From positions 1 through 5,075 of the forward strand of contig CADCPJ010000042.1 of NCBI GenBank assembly GCA_902803245.1: DNA of 5,075 nucleotides, written 5' to 3'. The DNA comes from an uncultured Lachnospiraceae bacterium. Lineage in GTDB: Bacteria > Bacillota > Clostridia > Lachnospirales > Lachnospiraceae. The notes beneath the pieces were generated by a model. It saw only the letters and a program-made list of their open reading frames with translations, was not told the DNA's origin and searched no databases. Position numbers and translations under genes: made by a program. Shown one piece after another: positions 1-4,902 of the stretch (positions within the stretch are counted from its first letter, which is position 1; every line of letters starts with the position of its first letter).

Positions 1-78
1 ACCGTTCATGAGATGGCGCGCGACGAGGCGAGACACGGCAAGGCATTCAAGGGCCTTCTCGAGAGGTACTTCAAGTAA
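1..78 (+). CDS. rbr: Rubrerythrin, C-terminal end only (5' part lies outside the window)
   Basis: Only the last 25 codons and the TAA stop are present. The peptide contains EMARDEARHGKAF followed by GLLERYFK. The E-x2-H in DEARH matches the last iron-ligand motif of the rubrerythrin diiron four-helix bundle, and the closing GLLERYF is typical of clostridial rubrerythrins. Family knowledge: these cytosolic non-haem diiron proteins reduce hydrogen peroxide, taking electrons from NADH through rubredoxin-type partners, and protect anaerobes from oxygen. The protein stops directly after the diiron helix, so there is no C-terminal rubredoxin domain as in classical Desulfovibrio rubrerythrin. I infer either a 'reverse' rubrerythrin with the rubredoxin domain at the N-terminus, or a form without one; the missing 5' part would decide. 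An intrinsic terminator at 193-234 separates it from the hydrogenase operon. Confidence 0.85.
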   Translation, partial: TVHEMARDEARHGKAFKGLLERYFK

Positions 79-82
79 TTAT

Positions 83-177
83 AAGTACAAGTGATCGACC
101 CAAGTACAGGTGATCGACCCAAGTATAAGTGATCGATCCAAGTATAAGCGATCGACCCAAGTATAAGCGATCGACCC
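83..177. repeat. Array of five 19-bp direct tandem repeats
   Basis: Five head-to-tail units of exactly 19 bp run from 83-101, 102-120, 121-139, 140-158 and 159-177. Units 4 and 5 are identical (AAGTATAAGCGATCGACCC). Unit 3 differs from them at two positions, and units 1 and 2 carry TAC for TAT and GTGATCG for GCGATCG. Each unit has a GATCGA core; unit 3 contains the palindrome GATCGATC and units 4-5 contain CGATCG. There are no unique spacers, so this is not a CRISPR array. It starts 5 nt after the rubrerythrin stop and ends before that gene's terminator, so it is probably transcribed as a 3' untranslated region. Function is unknown: it could be a variable-number minisatellite or a set of protein-binding iterons. 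Confidence 0.95.
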
Positions 178-192
178 CACAGCGGGACCGGG

Positions 193-234
193 GCAGGGAC
201 GCAGCTTTTGACGGCAGCGGTCCCTGCTTTTTTT
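193..234 (+). terminator. Intrinsic terminator after the rubrerythrin gene
   Basis: GCAGGGAC (193-200) pairs perfectly with GTCCCTGC (220-227). Beyond a single bulged G (219) the stem extends with 201-202/217-218 and, after an A-A mismatch, 204-205/214-215. Seven Ts follow directly (228-234). This is the classical GC-rich hairpin plus U-tract on the + strand, ending transcription from rubrerythrin and isolating the hyd promoter region. Confidence 0.9.
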
Positions 235-321
235 ACGGTTCGTCTCTGAGTGCCCGCTATGACGAGTGCGAAGCATCCTTTAGTGCCGGGGGCGCTGAAC
301 AGCTATCGCCATTTTCACAAC

Positions 322-367
322 AAAATGTGGGAAAATGATATTGGAATATCGAAAAATGTGTACATTT
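322..367. promoter_or_regulatory. Putative operator region: two 6-2-6 inverted repeats plus a direct repeat
   Basis: Two perfect 14-bp inverted repeats lie side by side: GATATT-GG-AATATC (337-350) and AAATGT-GT-ACATTT (354-367), with centres 17 bp apart. The octamer AAAATGTG occurs at 322-329 and again at 353-360, 31 bp apart, or about three helical turns. The region sits just upstream of a TATATT hexamer (374-379) and 140-185 bp before the hydC start. That is the right kind of place for a dimeric regulator of the hydrogenase operon. The regulator is not identifiable; no complete Rex-type site is seen. Confidence 0.4.
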
Positions 368-373
368 CCGCCA

Positions 374-379
374 TATATT
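374..379 (+). promoter_or_regulatory. Weak -10 candidate for the hydCBA operon
   Basis: TATATT matches five of six bases of the sigma-A -10 consensus and lies just downstream of the two inverted repeats. No good -35 hexamer lies 16-18 bp upstream, where the sequence is A-rich. A promoter here would therefore need an activator, or the true promoter is elsewhere. The nearby TTGACT (394-399) is a good -35 by sequence but lacks a -10 at proper spacing. Confidence 0.25.
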
Positions 380-490
380 TACTGCGGTTAGTGTTGACTA
401 TTCGACCATTTCACGAGAGGATTATAGTAGTTTCAAAAAATATGTCATGGATTGTTTCGGGTGCTTTTATACCCGCCCGGGACCTTCCAA

Positions 491-498
491 AGAAAGGG
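491..498 (+). promoter_or_regulatory. Ribosome binding site supporting the hydC start at 507
   Basis: AGAAAGGG lies 8 nt before ATG 507. It is weaker than the AGGAGG sites of hydB (AAAGGAGG, 977-984) and hydA (AGGAGG, 2881-2886). Flanking ACCTT (482-486) and AAGGT (502-506) could pair and partly enclose it, so initiation may be modest. This site is the main reason to prefer 507 over the upstream in-frame ATG at 447. Confidence 0.5.
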
Positions 499-506
499 CG
501 AAAGGT

Positions 507-998
507 ATGGCGAAGTTAAGTGATCAATCCGTCCGGACCATTGTGGAAATCTGTGGTCGGTACAAGGACGAAAAAACACCGCTCATGATGATTCTGAGTG
601 ACATTCAGAATGAATATGGGTACATCCCTCTCGAAGTTCAGGAGGTTGTCTCCAAGGAGACAGGAATCTCCGTGGCTGAAATCTACGGCGTGGTGACCTT
701 CTATTCCTTCTTCTCTCTCCAGCCGAAGGGCAAGTACGTCATCGGCTGCTGCCTCGGCACCGCGTGCTACGTCAAGGGTGCCCAGCAGGTCATCGACAAG
801 TTCTCCGAAATCTTAAACATCAAGCCGGGTGAAACCACTCAGGACGGGATGTTCACACTCGACGCTCTCCGCTGCATCGGAGCATGCGGCATCGCTCCGG
901 CGGTCAGCATCAGCGGCACCGTCTACCCGAAGGTCAGCGTCGACCAGGTTCCGAAGATCATCGAAGAATACAGGGCAAAGGAGGGTGAAGTTGCATGA
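507..998 (+). CDS. hydC: HydC, NuoE-like [2Fe-2S] subunit of electron-bifurcating [FeFe]-hydrogenase
   Basis: The product is a 163-residue soluble protein of the NuoE/24-kDa family, the usual length for a hydrogenase HydC/HndA subunit. A helical N-terminal part (about 1-70, with IQNEYGYIP and EIYGVVTFYSFF) precedes a thioredoxin-like domain. That domain carries the four [2Fe-2S] ligands in the family pattern: C82-x4-C87 (CLGTAC) and C123-x3-C127 (CIGAC). Its role is to hold a [2Fe-2S] cluster next to the HydB flavin within the HydABC complex. I chose ATG 507 because similarity begins with MAKLSDQ and an AGAAAGGG sequence (491-498) lies 8 nt upstream. An in-frame ATG at 447 would add 20 residues unlike the family and has no clear ribosome binding site. 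Its stop overlaps the hydB start (ATGA), which implies translational coupling. In isolation it could be called NuoE or HndA; the neighbours decide for the hydrogenase. Confidence 0.93.
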   Translation: MAKLSDQSVRTIVEICGRYKDEKTPLMMILSDIQNEYGYIPLEVQEVVSKETGISVAEIYGVVTFYSFFSLQPKGKYVIGCCLGTACYVKGAQQVIDKFSEILNIKPGETTQDGMFTLDALRCIGACGIAPAVSISGTVYPKVSVDQVPKIIEEYRAKEGEVA

Positions 999-2878
999 TT
1001 AATTCAGTGGAATCCTTAAATGAAAAAACTGCGGCATGTACAAAATGCCTGGACGACAAGCTGAAGGGCGCAGACGGAAAGCGCCACATCGTGCTCTGCG
1101 GCGGCACCGGCTGCCTCTCCTCTCACTCCGACGAGATCATGAAGAAGTTTGAGGAAGTTCTCGAAGCGCGCGGCGTATCCGACAAGGCCACAGTGAACCT
1201 CGTGGGATGCTTTGGCTTCTGCTCGCAGGGACCATTTGTCAAGATCTATCCGGAAGACACTCTCTACCGCCTGGTGAAGATTGAAGACGTCGAGGAGATC
1301 GTGGAATCCGACATCATCGGCGGCAAGGTCGTCGAGAGACTCCTCTATGTCGAGCCCTCCACCGGCGTGAAGGTCGCCAAGCAGGACGACATCAACTTCT
1401 ACAAGAAGCAGCGCAGAGTTGCGCTCTACGGCTGCGGCGTCATCAATCCCGAGGACATCAACGAAGCTCTCGGCATGGGCGCTTTCCAGGGTCTCAAGCG
1501 CGCCCTCTCCATGAGCCAGCAGGAAGTCGTGGACGAGGTCCTCGCCTCGGGACTGCGCGGGCGCGGCGGCGGCGGCTTCCCGTCGGGCCGCAAGTGGCAG
1601 TTCGCACTCAACCAGAACAACGATGAGAAGTACGTGGTCTGCAACGGCGACGAGGGCGACCCCGGCGCATTCATGGACCGCTCCATCCTGGAGGGCAATC
1701 CTCTGGCAGTCATCGAAGGCATGGTCATCGCAGGATACGCGATCGGCGCGAGCAACGGATATTTCTATGTCCGCGCGGAGTACCCGATCGCCGTCAGACG
1801 TCTCCGCATTGCCATCAGGCAGGCTGAGGAGATGGGCCTTCTCGGAGACAACATTTTCGGGAGCGGCTTCAGCTTCCGCTGCCATATCCGTCTCGGAGCG
1901 GGCGCATTTGTCTGCGGCGAGGAGACAGCCCTCCTCAACTCCATTGAGGGCAAGCGTGGCATGCCCCGTCCGCGTCCGCCTTTCCCGGCAGTGAGCGGTC
2001 TGTGGGGCAAGCCCACCATCGTCAACAACGTCGAGACTCTCGCATGCGTGCCTTATATCTTAAGAAATGGCGCGGCTGAGTTCGCGAAGGTCGGCACCGA
2101 GAAGTCCAAGGGCACCAAGGTGTTCGCTCTCGGCGGCAAGGTCAACAACGTCGGACTCGTCGAAGTCCCGATGGGCACCACCCTCCGCGAGCTGATCTAT
2201 GACATCGGCGGCGGCATCCCGAACGGCAAGAAATTCAAGGCCATCCAGACCGGCGGACCTTCCGGCGGCTGCCTCACGGAGGAATATCTGGACGAGCCGA
2301 TCGACTTCGACAACCTCGTAGCCAAGGGCTCCATGATGGGATCCGGCGGCGCGATCGTCATGGACGAGGACAACTGCATGGTCGACGTCGCGAAGTTCTA
2401 CATGGACTTCATCTGCGACGAGTCCTGCGGAAAGTGCACGCCCTGCCGTATCGGCACGAAGAGAATTCATGAGATCCTGACCCGCATCACGGATGGCAAG
2501 GGAACCATGCAGGATCTTGAGGAACTGGAAGAGCTGGCGGAGACCATCAAGACGAACTCTCTGTGCGCTCTCGGCCAGACTGCGGCGAACCCCGTCGTCT
2601 CCACGCTGTCCCATTTCAGGGATGAGTATCTGGCACACATCATCGACAAGAAGTGCCCGGCTCATGTCTGCAAACACCTGATGGAGTATCGCATCGATCA
2701 GGAGAAATGTATCGGCTGCGGAATGTGCGCGAAGGGCTGCCCGGCCAGCTGCATCACCCGCACGGACTACATCGCGCCCGGCCACAAGCTCGCTTCCATG
2801 GCCATCGATGCTTCTGCCTGCGTGAAGTGCGGCGCCTGCATGTCGACCTGTAAGTTCCACGCAATCGAGAAACGATAA
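995..2878 (+). CDS. hydB: HydB, NuoF-like FMN/NAD(H)-binding subunit of electron-bifurcating [FeFe]-hydrogenase
   Basis: The product is a 627-residue cytosolic flavoprotein of HydB length, much longer than plain NuoF (about 430). Domains in order: a thioredoxin-like [2Fe-2S] domain (about 30-120) with C35-x4-C40 and C72-x3-C76; then the NuoF core with the FMN/NADH glycine-rich motif GLRGRGGGGFPSGRKW (186-201), NGDEGDPGAFMDR (217-229) and GAGAFVCGEETALL (301-314); then the [4Fe-4S] site C478-x2-C481-x2-C484 with C524; and finally a two-cluster ferredoxin domain with C572, C575, C578, C582 and C609, C612, C615, C619. Extra cysteines are C15/C18 at the N-terminus and C554/C559 between the core and the ferredoxin domain. 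In characterised HydABC complexes the FMN here is the proposed bifurcation point between NAD(H), ferredoxin and the path to HydA. The start is firm: ATG 995 overlaps the hydC stop and follows AAAGGAGG (977-984). NAD versus NADP preference cannot be read from the sequence. Confidence 0.96.
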   Translation: MINSVESLNEKTAACTKCLDDKLKGADGKRHIVLCGGTGCLSSHSDEIMKKFEEVLEARGVSDKATVNLVGCFGFCSQGPFVKIYPEDTLYRLVKIEDVEEIVESDIIGGKVVERLLYVEPSTGVKVAKQDDINFYKKQRRVALYGCGVINPEDINEALGMGAFQGLKRALSMSQQEVVDEVLASGLRGRGGGGFPSGRKWQFALNQNNDEKYVVCNGDEGDPGAFMDRSILEGNPLAVIEGMVIAGYAIGASNGYFYVRAEYPIAVRRLRIAIRQAEEMGLLGDNIFGSGFSFRCHIRLGAGAFVCGEETALLNSIEGKRGMPRPRPPFPAVSGLWGKPTIVNNVETLACVPYILRNGAAEFAKVGTEKSKGTKVFALGGKVNNVGLVEVPMGTTLRELIYDIGGGIPNGKKFKAIQTGGPSGGCLTEEYLDEPIDFDNLVAKGSMMGSGGAIVMDEDNCMVDVAKFYMDFICDESCGKCTPCRIGTKRIHEILTRITDGKGTMQDLEELEELAETIKTNSLCALGQTAANPVVSTLSHFRDEYLAHIIDKKCPAHVCKHLMEYRIDQEKCIGCGMCAKGCPASCITRTDYIAPGHKLASMAIDASACVKCGACMSTCKFHAIEKR

Positions 2879-2895
2879 ATAGGAGGAAACAAATC

Positions 2896-4674
2896 ATGTC
2901 AAAGGTTAATATCAAGATAGAAGGTGTTTCCTATCAGGTGGAAGAGGGCCTCACCGTCCTCGAAGCCGCGAAGGCCTGCGGATATGAGATTCCTTCTCTT
3001 TGCACATACAATCACGGCGAGTGCAACCAGGGCTCCTGCCGCGTATGCCTCGTAGAGGCGACCGGCGCGAGAGGCCTTGTCGCGAGCTGTGTCTATCCTG
3101 TAAATGAGGGCATGGAGATCCGCATCTCCACCCCGAAGGCCGTCGAGGCCAGAAGAAGGAGCGTCGAGCTTCTCCTCAGCAACCACAACCAGAACTGCCA
3201 GCAGTGCGACAAGAACGGCCATTGCGAGCTTCTCCATGTGGCGCAGATCACCGGCGCGAGAGAAGGCAAGTACCAGGGCATCCACTCCGAGACATACCTC
3301 GATGAGCTGGCTCCGGGTCTCGTCCGCGACACATCCAAGTGCATCCTCTGCGGCCGCTGCATCGCGAGATGCTCCAACGCACACGGACTTGGGATTCTTG
3401 GCTTCGAGAACCGCGGCTTCCGGACTTATGTCTCCCCGGCCGAGAACAGAAGCTTTGCCGACTCGCCCTGCATCCAGTGCGGCCAGTGCGTCAACGTCTG
3501 CCCGACCGGCGCTCTCATGGAGCACTCCGAGATCGACAAGGTCGACGCGGCTGTGAAAGCAGGCAAGCACGTCGTCATCCAGGCAGCTCCGGCTGTCCGC
3601 GCGGCACTCGGCGAGGAGTTCGGCTATCCGGTCGGCACCCCGGTCACGGGCAAAATGATTGCCGCCATGAGAAGACTCGGCTTCGAGCGCGTCTATGACG
3701 TCAACTTCGGCGCTGACCTCACGATTATGGAGGAAGGCACGGAGCTTCTCGGCAGACTGCAGAGCGGCGGAACCCTTCCGATGATCACATCCTGCTCACC
3801 GGGCTGGGTCAACTACGCGGAGTACAACTACGGCGATCTGCTTCCGCACCTGAGCTCCTGCAAGTCCCCGCATGAGATGCAGGGCGCAGTCATCAAGAGC
3901 GTGTGGGCGGAGTCCATGGGCTATGCTCCGGAAGACGTCTTCGTCGTCTCCGTCATGCCCTGCGTCGCCAAGAAATTCGAGAAGCAGAGAGACCAGCTGA
4001 AGGTGAACGGCATCGCCGATGTGGACGCCGTCATCACAACCAGAGAGCTGGCCAGAATGATCAAGAGAAGCGGTATCCTCTTCAACCGTCTCCCGGATGA
4101 GGACTGGGATTCCGATATCATGGGCGAGTACTCCGGCGCAGGCGTCATCTTCGGCGTCACGGGCGGTGTTATGGAAGCTGCCCTCCGCACGGTCTACTTC
4201 AAGCTCACCGGCCAGGAATACGGCCCGATCGAGTTCAAGGAAGTCCGCGGCCATGACGCAGGCATCCGCGAAGCCACGATCGACATCAACGGCACGAAGG
4301 TCAGCGTCGCCATCGCTTCCGGCATGAAGTCCGCGCGCGTCCTTCTTGATGAGATCCGCGAAGGCAAGTCCAAGTATCAGTTTATCGAGATCATGGGCTG
4401 CCCGGGCGGCTGCATCAACGGCGGCGGCCAGCCGTACATCAAGCCGGTCCTCATGCCGAACGAGCCGGACGACATCATCGACACCTACAAGGAGAAGAGA
4501 GCTGAGGCTCTGTACTCCGAGGACGAGCGCCAGACGATCCGCCAGTCACACAACAATCCGGATATCATGGCCCTCTACGAGAAGTATCTGGGCGAGCCGA
4601 ACTCCCACAAGGCGCACGAACTGCTGCACACATCCTATGCGGCGAGAGTCGGCTTCAACGAGGTCGCGAAATAA
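2896..4674 (+). CDS. hydA: HydA, catalytic H-cluster subunit of electron-bifurcating [FeFe]-hydrogenase (group A, HndD-like)
   Basis: The product is a 592-residue protein that reduces protons to H2 or oxidises H2. Domains in order: a plant-type [2Fe-2S] ferredoxin domain (C36, C48, C51, C65); a His-Cys3 [4Fe-4S] site (H97, C101, C104, C110); two [4Fe-4S] clusters (C149, C152, C155, C159 and C192, C195, C198, C202); the catalytic domain (about 220-520); and the Fe-hydrogenase small-subunit-like tail (about 530-585). The H-cluster motifs are TSCSPGW (298-304, ligand C300), MPCVAKKFE (354-362, ligand C356) and EIMGCPGGCINGGGQP (498-513, ligands C502 and C506), so all four cysteines are present. 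One oddity: the residue after C300 is Ser301, where well-studied enzymes have a proton-transfer Cys. It lacks the extra C-terminal [2Fe-2S] extension of Thermotoga HydA. It needs HydE, HydF and HydG for maturation, none of which is in the window. The start has AGGAGG (2881-2886) 9 nt upstream. Confidence 0.97.
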   Translation: MSKVNIKIEGVSYQVEEGLTVLEAAKACGYEIPSLCTYNHGECNQGSCRVCLVEATGARGLVASCVYPVNEGMEIRISTPKAVEARRRSVELLLSNHNQNCQQCDKNGHCELLHVAQITGAREGKYQGIHSETYLDELAPGLVRDTSKCILCGRCIARCSNAHGLGILGFENRGFRTYVSPAENRSFADSPCIQCGQCVNVCPTGALMEHSEIDKVDAAVKAGKHVVIQAAPAVRAALGEEFGYPVGTPVTGKMIAAMRRLGFERVYDVNFGADLTIMEEGTELLGRLQSGGTLPMITSCSPGWVNYAEYNYGDLLPHLSSCKSPHEMQGAVIKSVWAESMGYAPEDVFVVSVMPCVAKKFEKQRDQLKVNGIADVDAVITTRELARMIKRSGILFNRLPDEDWDSDIMGEYSGAGVIFGVTGGVMEAALRTVYFKLTGQEYGPIEFKEVRGHDAGIREATIDINGTKVSVAIASGMKSARVLLDEIREGKSKYQFIEIMGCPGGCINGGGQPYIKPVLMPNEPDDIIDTYKEKRAEALYSEDERQTIRQSHNNPDIMALYEKYLGEPNSHKAHELLHTSYAARVGFNEVAK

Positions 4675-4724
4675 TAAAATGACGAGGGCGTTCCGCGCCT
4701 CAAGTCGCCATATGGAAAAACCAG

Positions 4725-4750
4725 GAAGCGGATGAGAGATCATCCGCTTC
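4725..4750. other. Perfect stem-loop after hydA without a U-tract
   Basis: GAAGCGGATG (4725-4734) pairs perfectly with CATCCGCTTC (4741-4750). An added A4735-T4740 pair closes a GAGA loop, which is a GNRA-type tetraloop. On the + strand the following bases are TGATATAGCA, not a T-run, so this is a poor intrinsic terminator for hydCBA. It may instead stabilise the 3' end of the mRNA or act with Rho. On the - strand CTGG and five Ts follow the stem, but no - strand gene is present to end there. Confidence 0.6.
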
Positions 4751-4782
4751 TGATATAGCAGGACAAATTGAGGAGAACAAGT

Positions 4783-4798
4783 GTGACAATGGGCGCCC
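4783..4798. repeat. Degenerate half copy of the GTGACA-type palindromic repeat
   Basis: GTGACAATGGG (4783-4793) resembles the outer half of the two full palindromes downstream and runs into the palindrome GGGCGCCC (4791-4798). GTGACAATGG can also pair with either of the CCATTGTCAT copies at 4827-4836 and 4838-4847. This looks like a decayed or partial member of the same repeat family. Confidence 0.4.
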
Positions 4799-4808
4799 TA
4801 TGCAGAAG

Positions 4809-4835
4809 TGACGTTGGGGACAGTCCCCATTGTCA
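4809..4835. repeat. Palindromic intergenic repeat, copy A
   Basis: The core GGGGAC-A-GTCCCC (4816-4828) is extended by T/A at 4815/4829 and, after a mismatch and a G-T pair (4813/4831), by TGAC (4809-4812) pairing with GTCA (4832-4835). The whole is a 27-bp near-perfect palindrome. No U-tract follows, so it is not a terminator. Its right end is part of an 11-bp tandem duplication, CCATTGTCATG/CCATTGTCATA (4827-4848). It aligns to the reverse complement of copy B with few differences. Confidence 0.75.
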
Positions 4836-4856
4836 TGCCATTGTCATAAATGTAAC

Positions 4857-4885
4857 GTGACTATGGGGACTGTCCCCAATGTCAC
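4857..4885. repeat. Palindromic intergenic repeat, copy B, inverted relative to copy A
   Basis: The core GGGGAC-T-GTCCCC (4865-4877) is flanked by GTGAC (4857-4861), which pairs with GTCAC (4881-4885), leaving two mismatched positions between arms and core. Its reverse complement matches copy A closely, so A and B form a larger inverted pair around about 20 nt. It ends only 3 nt before the pyk ribosome binding site (GAGGGAG, 4889-4895), so a hairpin here would sit in the pyk leader. From general knowledge, such GGGGAC/GTCCCC palindromes resemble REP- or MITE-like elements dispersed in clostridial genomes, but copy number is not visible here. Confidence 0.75.
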
Positions 4886-4902
4886 AATGAGGGAGTGAAC
4901 AC

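Larger units (their letters stand above)
235..506. other. Non-coding region upstream of hydC (operon control region and leader)
   Basis: No convincing gene is present. Short open frames exist, but none has a ribosome binding site together with a recognisable protein. Positions 235-300 are GC-rich and contain a small stem (AGTGCC/GGCGCT, 282-296). About 311-440 is AT-rich and holds the inverted and direct repeats and the weak -10 candidate annotated separately. Positions 458-475 form a short hairpin, CGGGT/ACCCG with an 8-nt loop, near the ribosome binding site of hydC. I see no recognisable riboswitch or T-box. Confidence 0.6.

Noticed and set aside
83..177. CRISPR array
   Set aside because: Units are directly adjacent 19-mers with no spacers, and no cas genes are present.
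79..276. Open frame on the - strand encoding a repetitive peptide (WVDHLYL-like units)
   Set aside because: The repetitiveness comes only from the 19-bp tandem repeat. There is no supported start, and it overlaps the rubrerythrin terminator.
314..320. TTCACAA, a Rex-operator-like half site
   Set aside because: The partner half expected 4 bp upstream (303-309, CTATCGC) does not match TTGTGAA, so only a half site exists.
129..338. Small + strand frame
   Set aside because: It begins inside the tandem repeats and runs through the terminator hairpin and T-tract; no ribosome binding site or recognisable protein.
394..428. Promoter made of TTGACT (394-399) and TATAGT (423-428)
   Set aside because: Each hexamer is good alone, but the spacer is 23 bp, too long for a sigma-A promoter. 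No acceptable -10 exists at 16-18 bp.
250..519. 89-codon + strand frame with a GTG start (or internal ATG at 259)
   Set aside because: It runs through the AT-rich control region and overlaps the hydC start in another frame. There is no ribosome binding site or recognisable family, so it is more likely chance.
1016..1885. Long - strand frame of 289 codons opposite hydB
   Set aside because: A shadow of the GC-rich codon pattern of hydB. The composition is Ala/Asp/Val-rich with no motifs, and the + strand protein is unmistakable.
2060..2860. Long - strand frame of 266 codons opposite hydB
   Set aside because: Also a shadow, with an Ala/Asp/Arg-rich low-complexity product and no ribosome binding site.
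4346..4735. + strand frame running past the hydA stop into the spacer
   Set aside because: It is a Ser/Arg-rich out-of-frame reading of hydA that overlaps its conserved L3 motif; not a separate gene.
4809..4885. Intrinsic terminators for hydCBA formed by the GGGGAC/GTCCCC palindromes
   Set aside because: Neither palindrome is followed by a T-run on the + strand, and copy B is only 3 nt from the pyk ribosome binding site.
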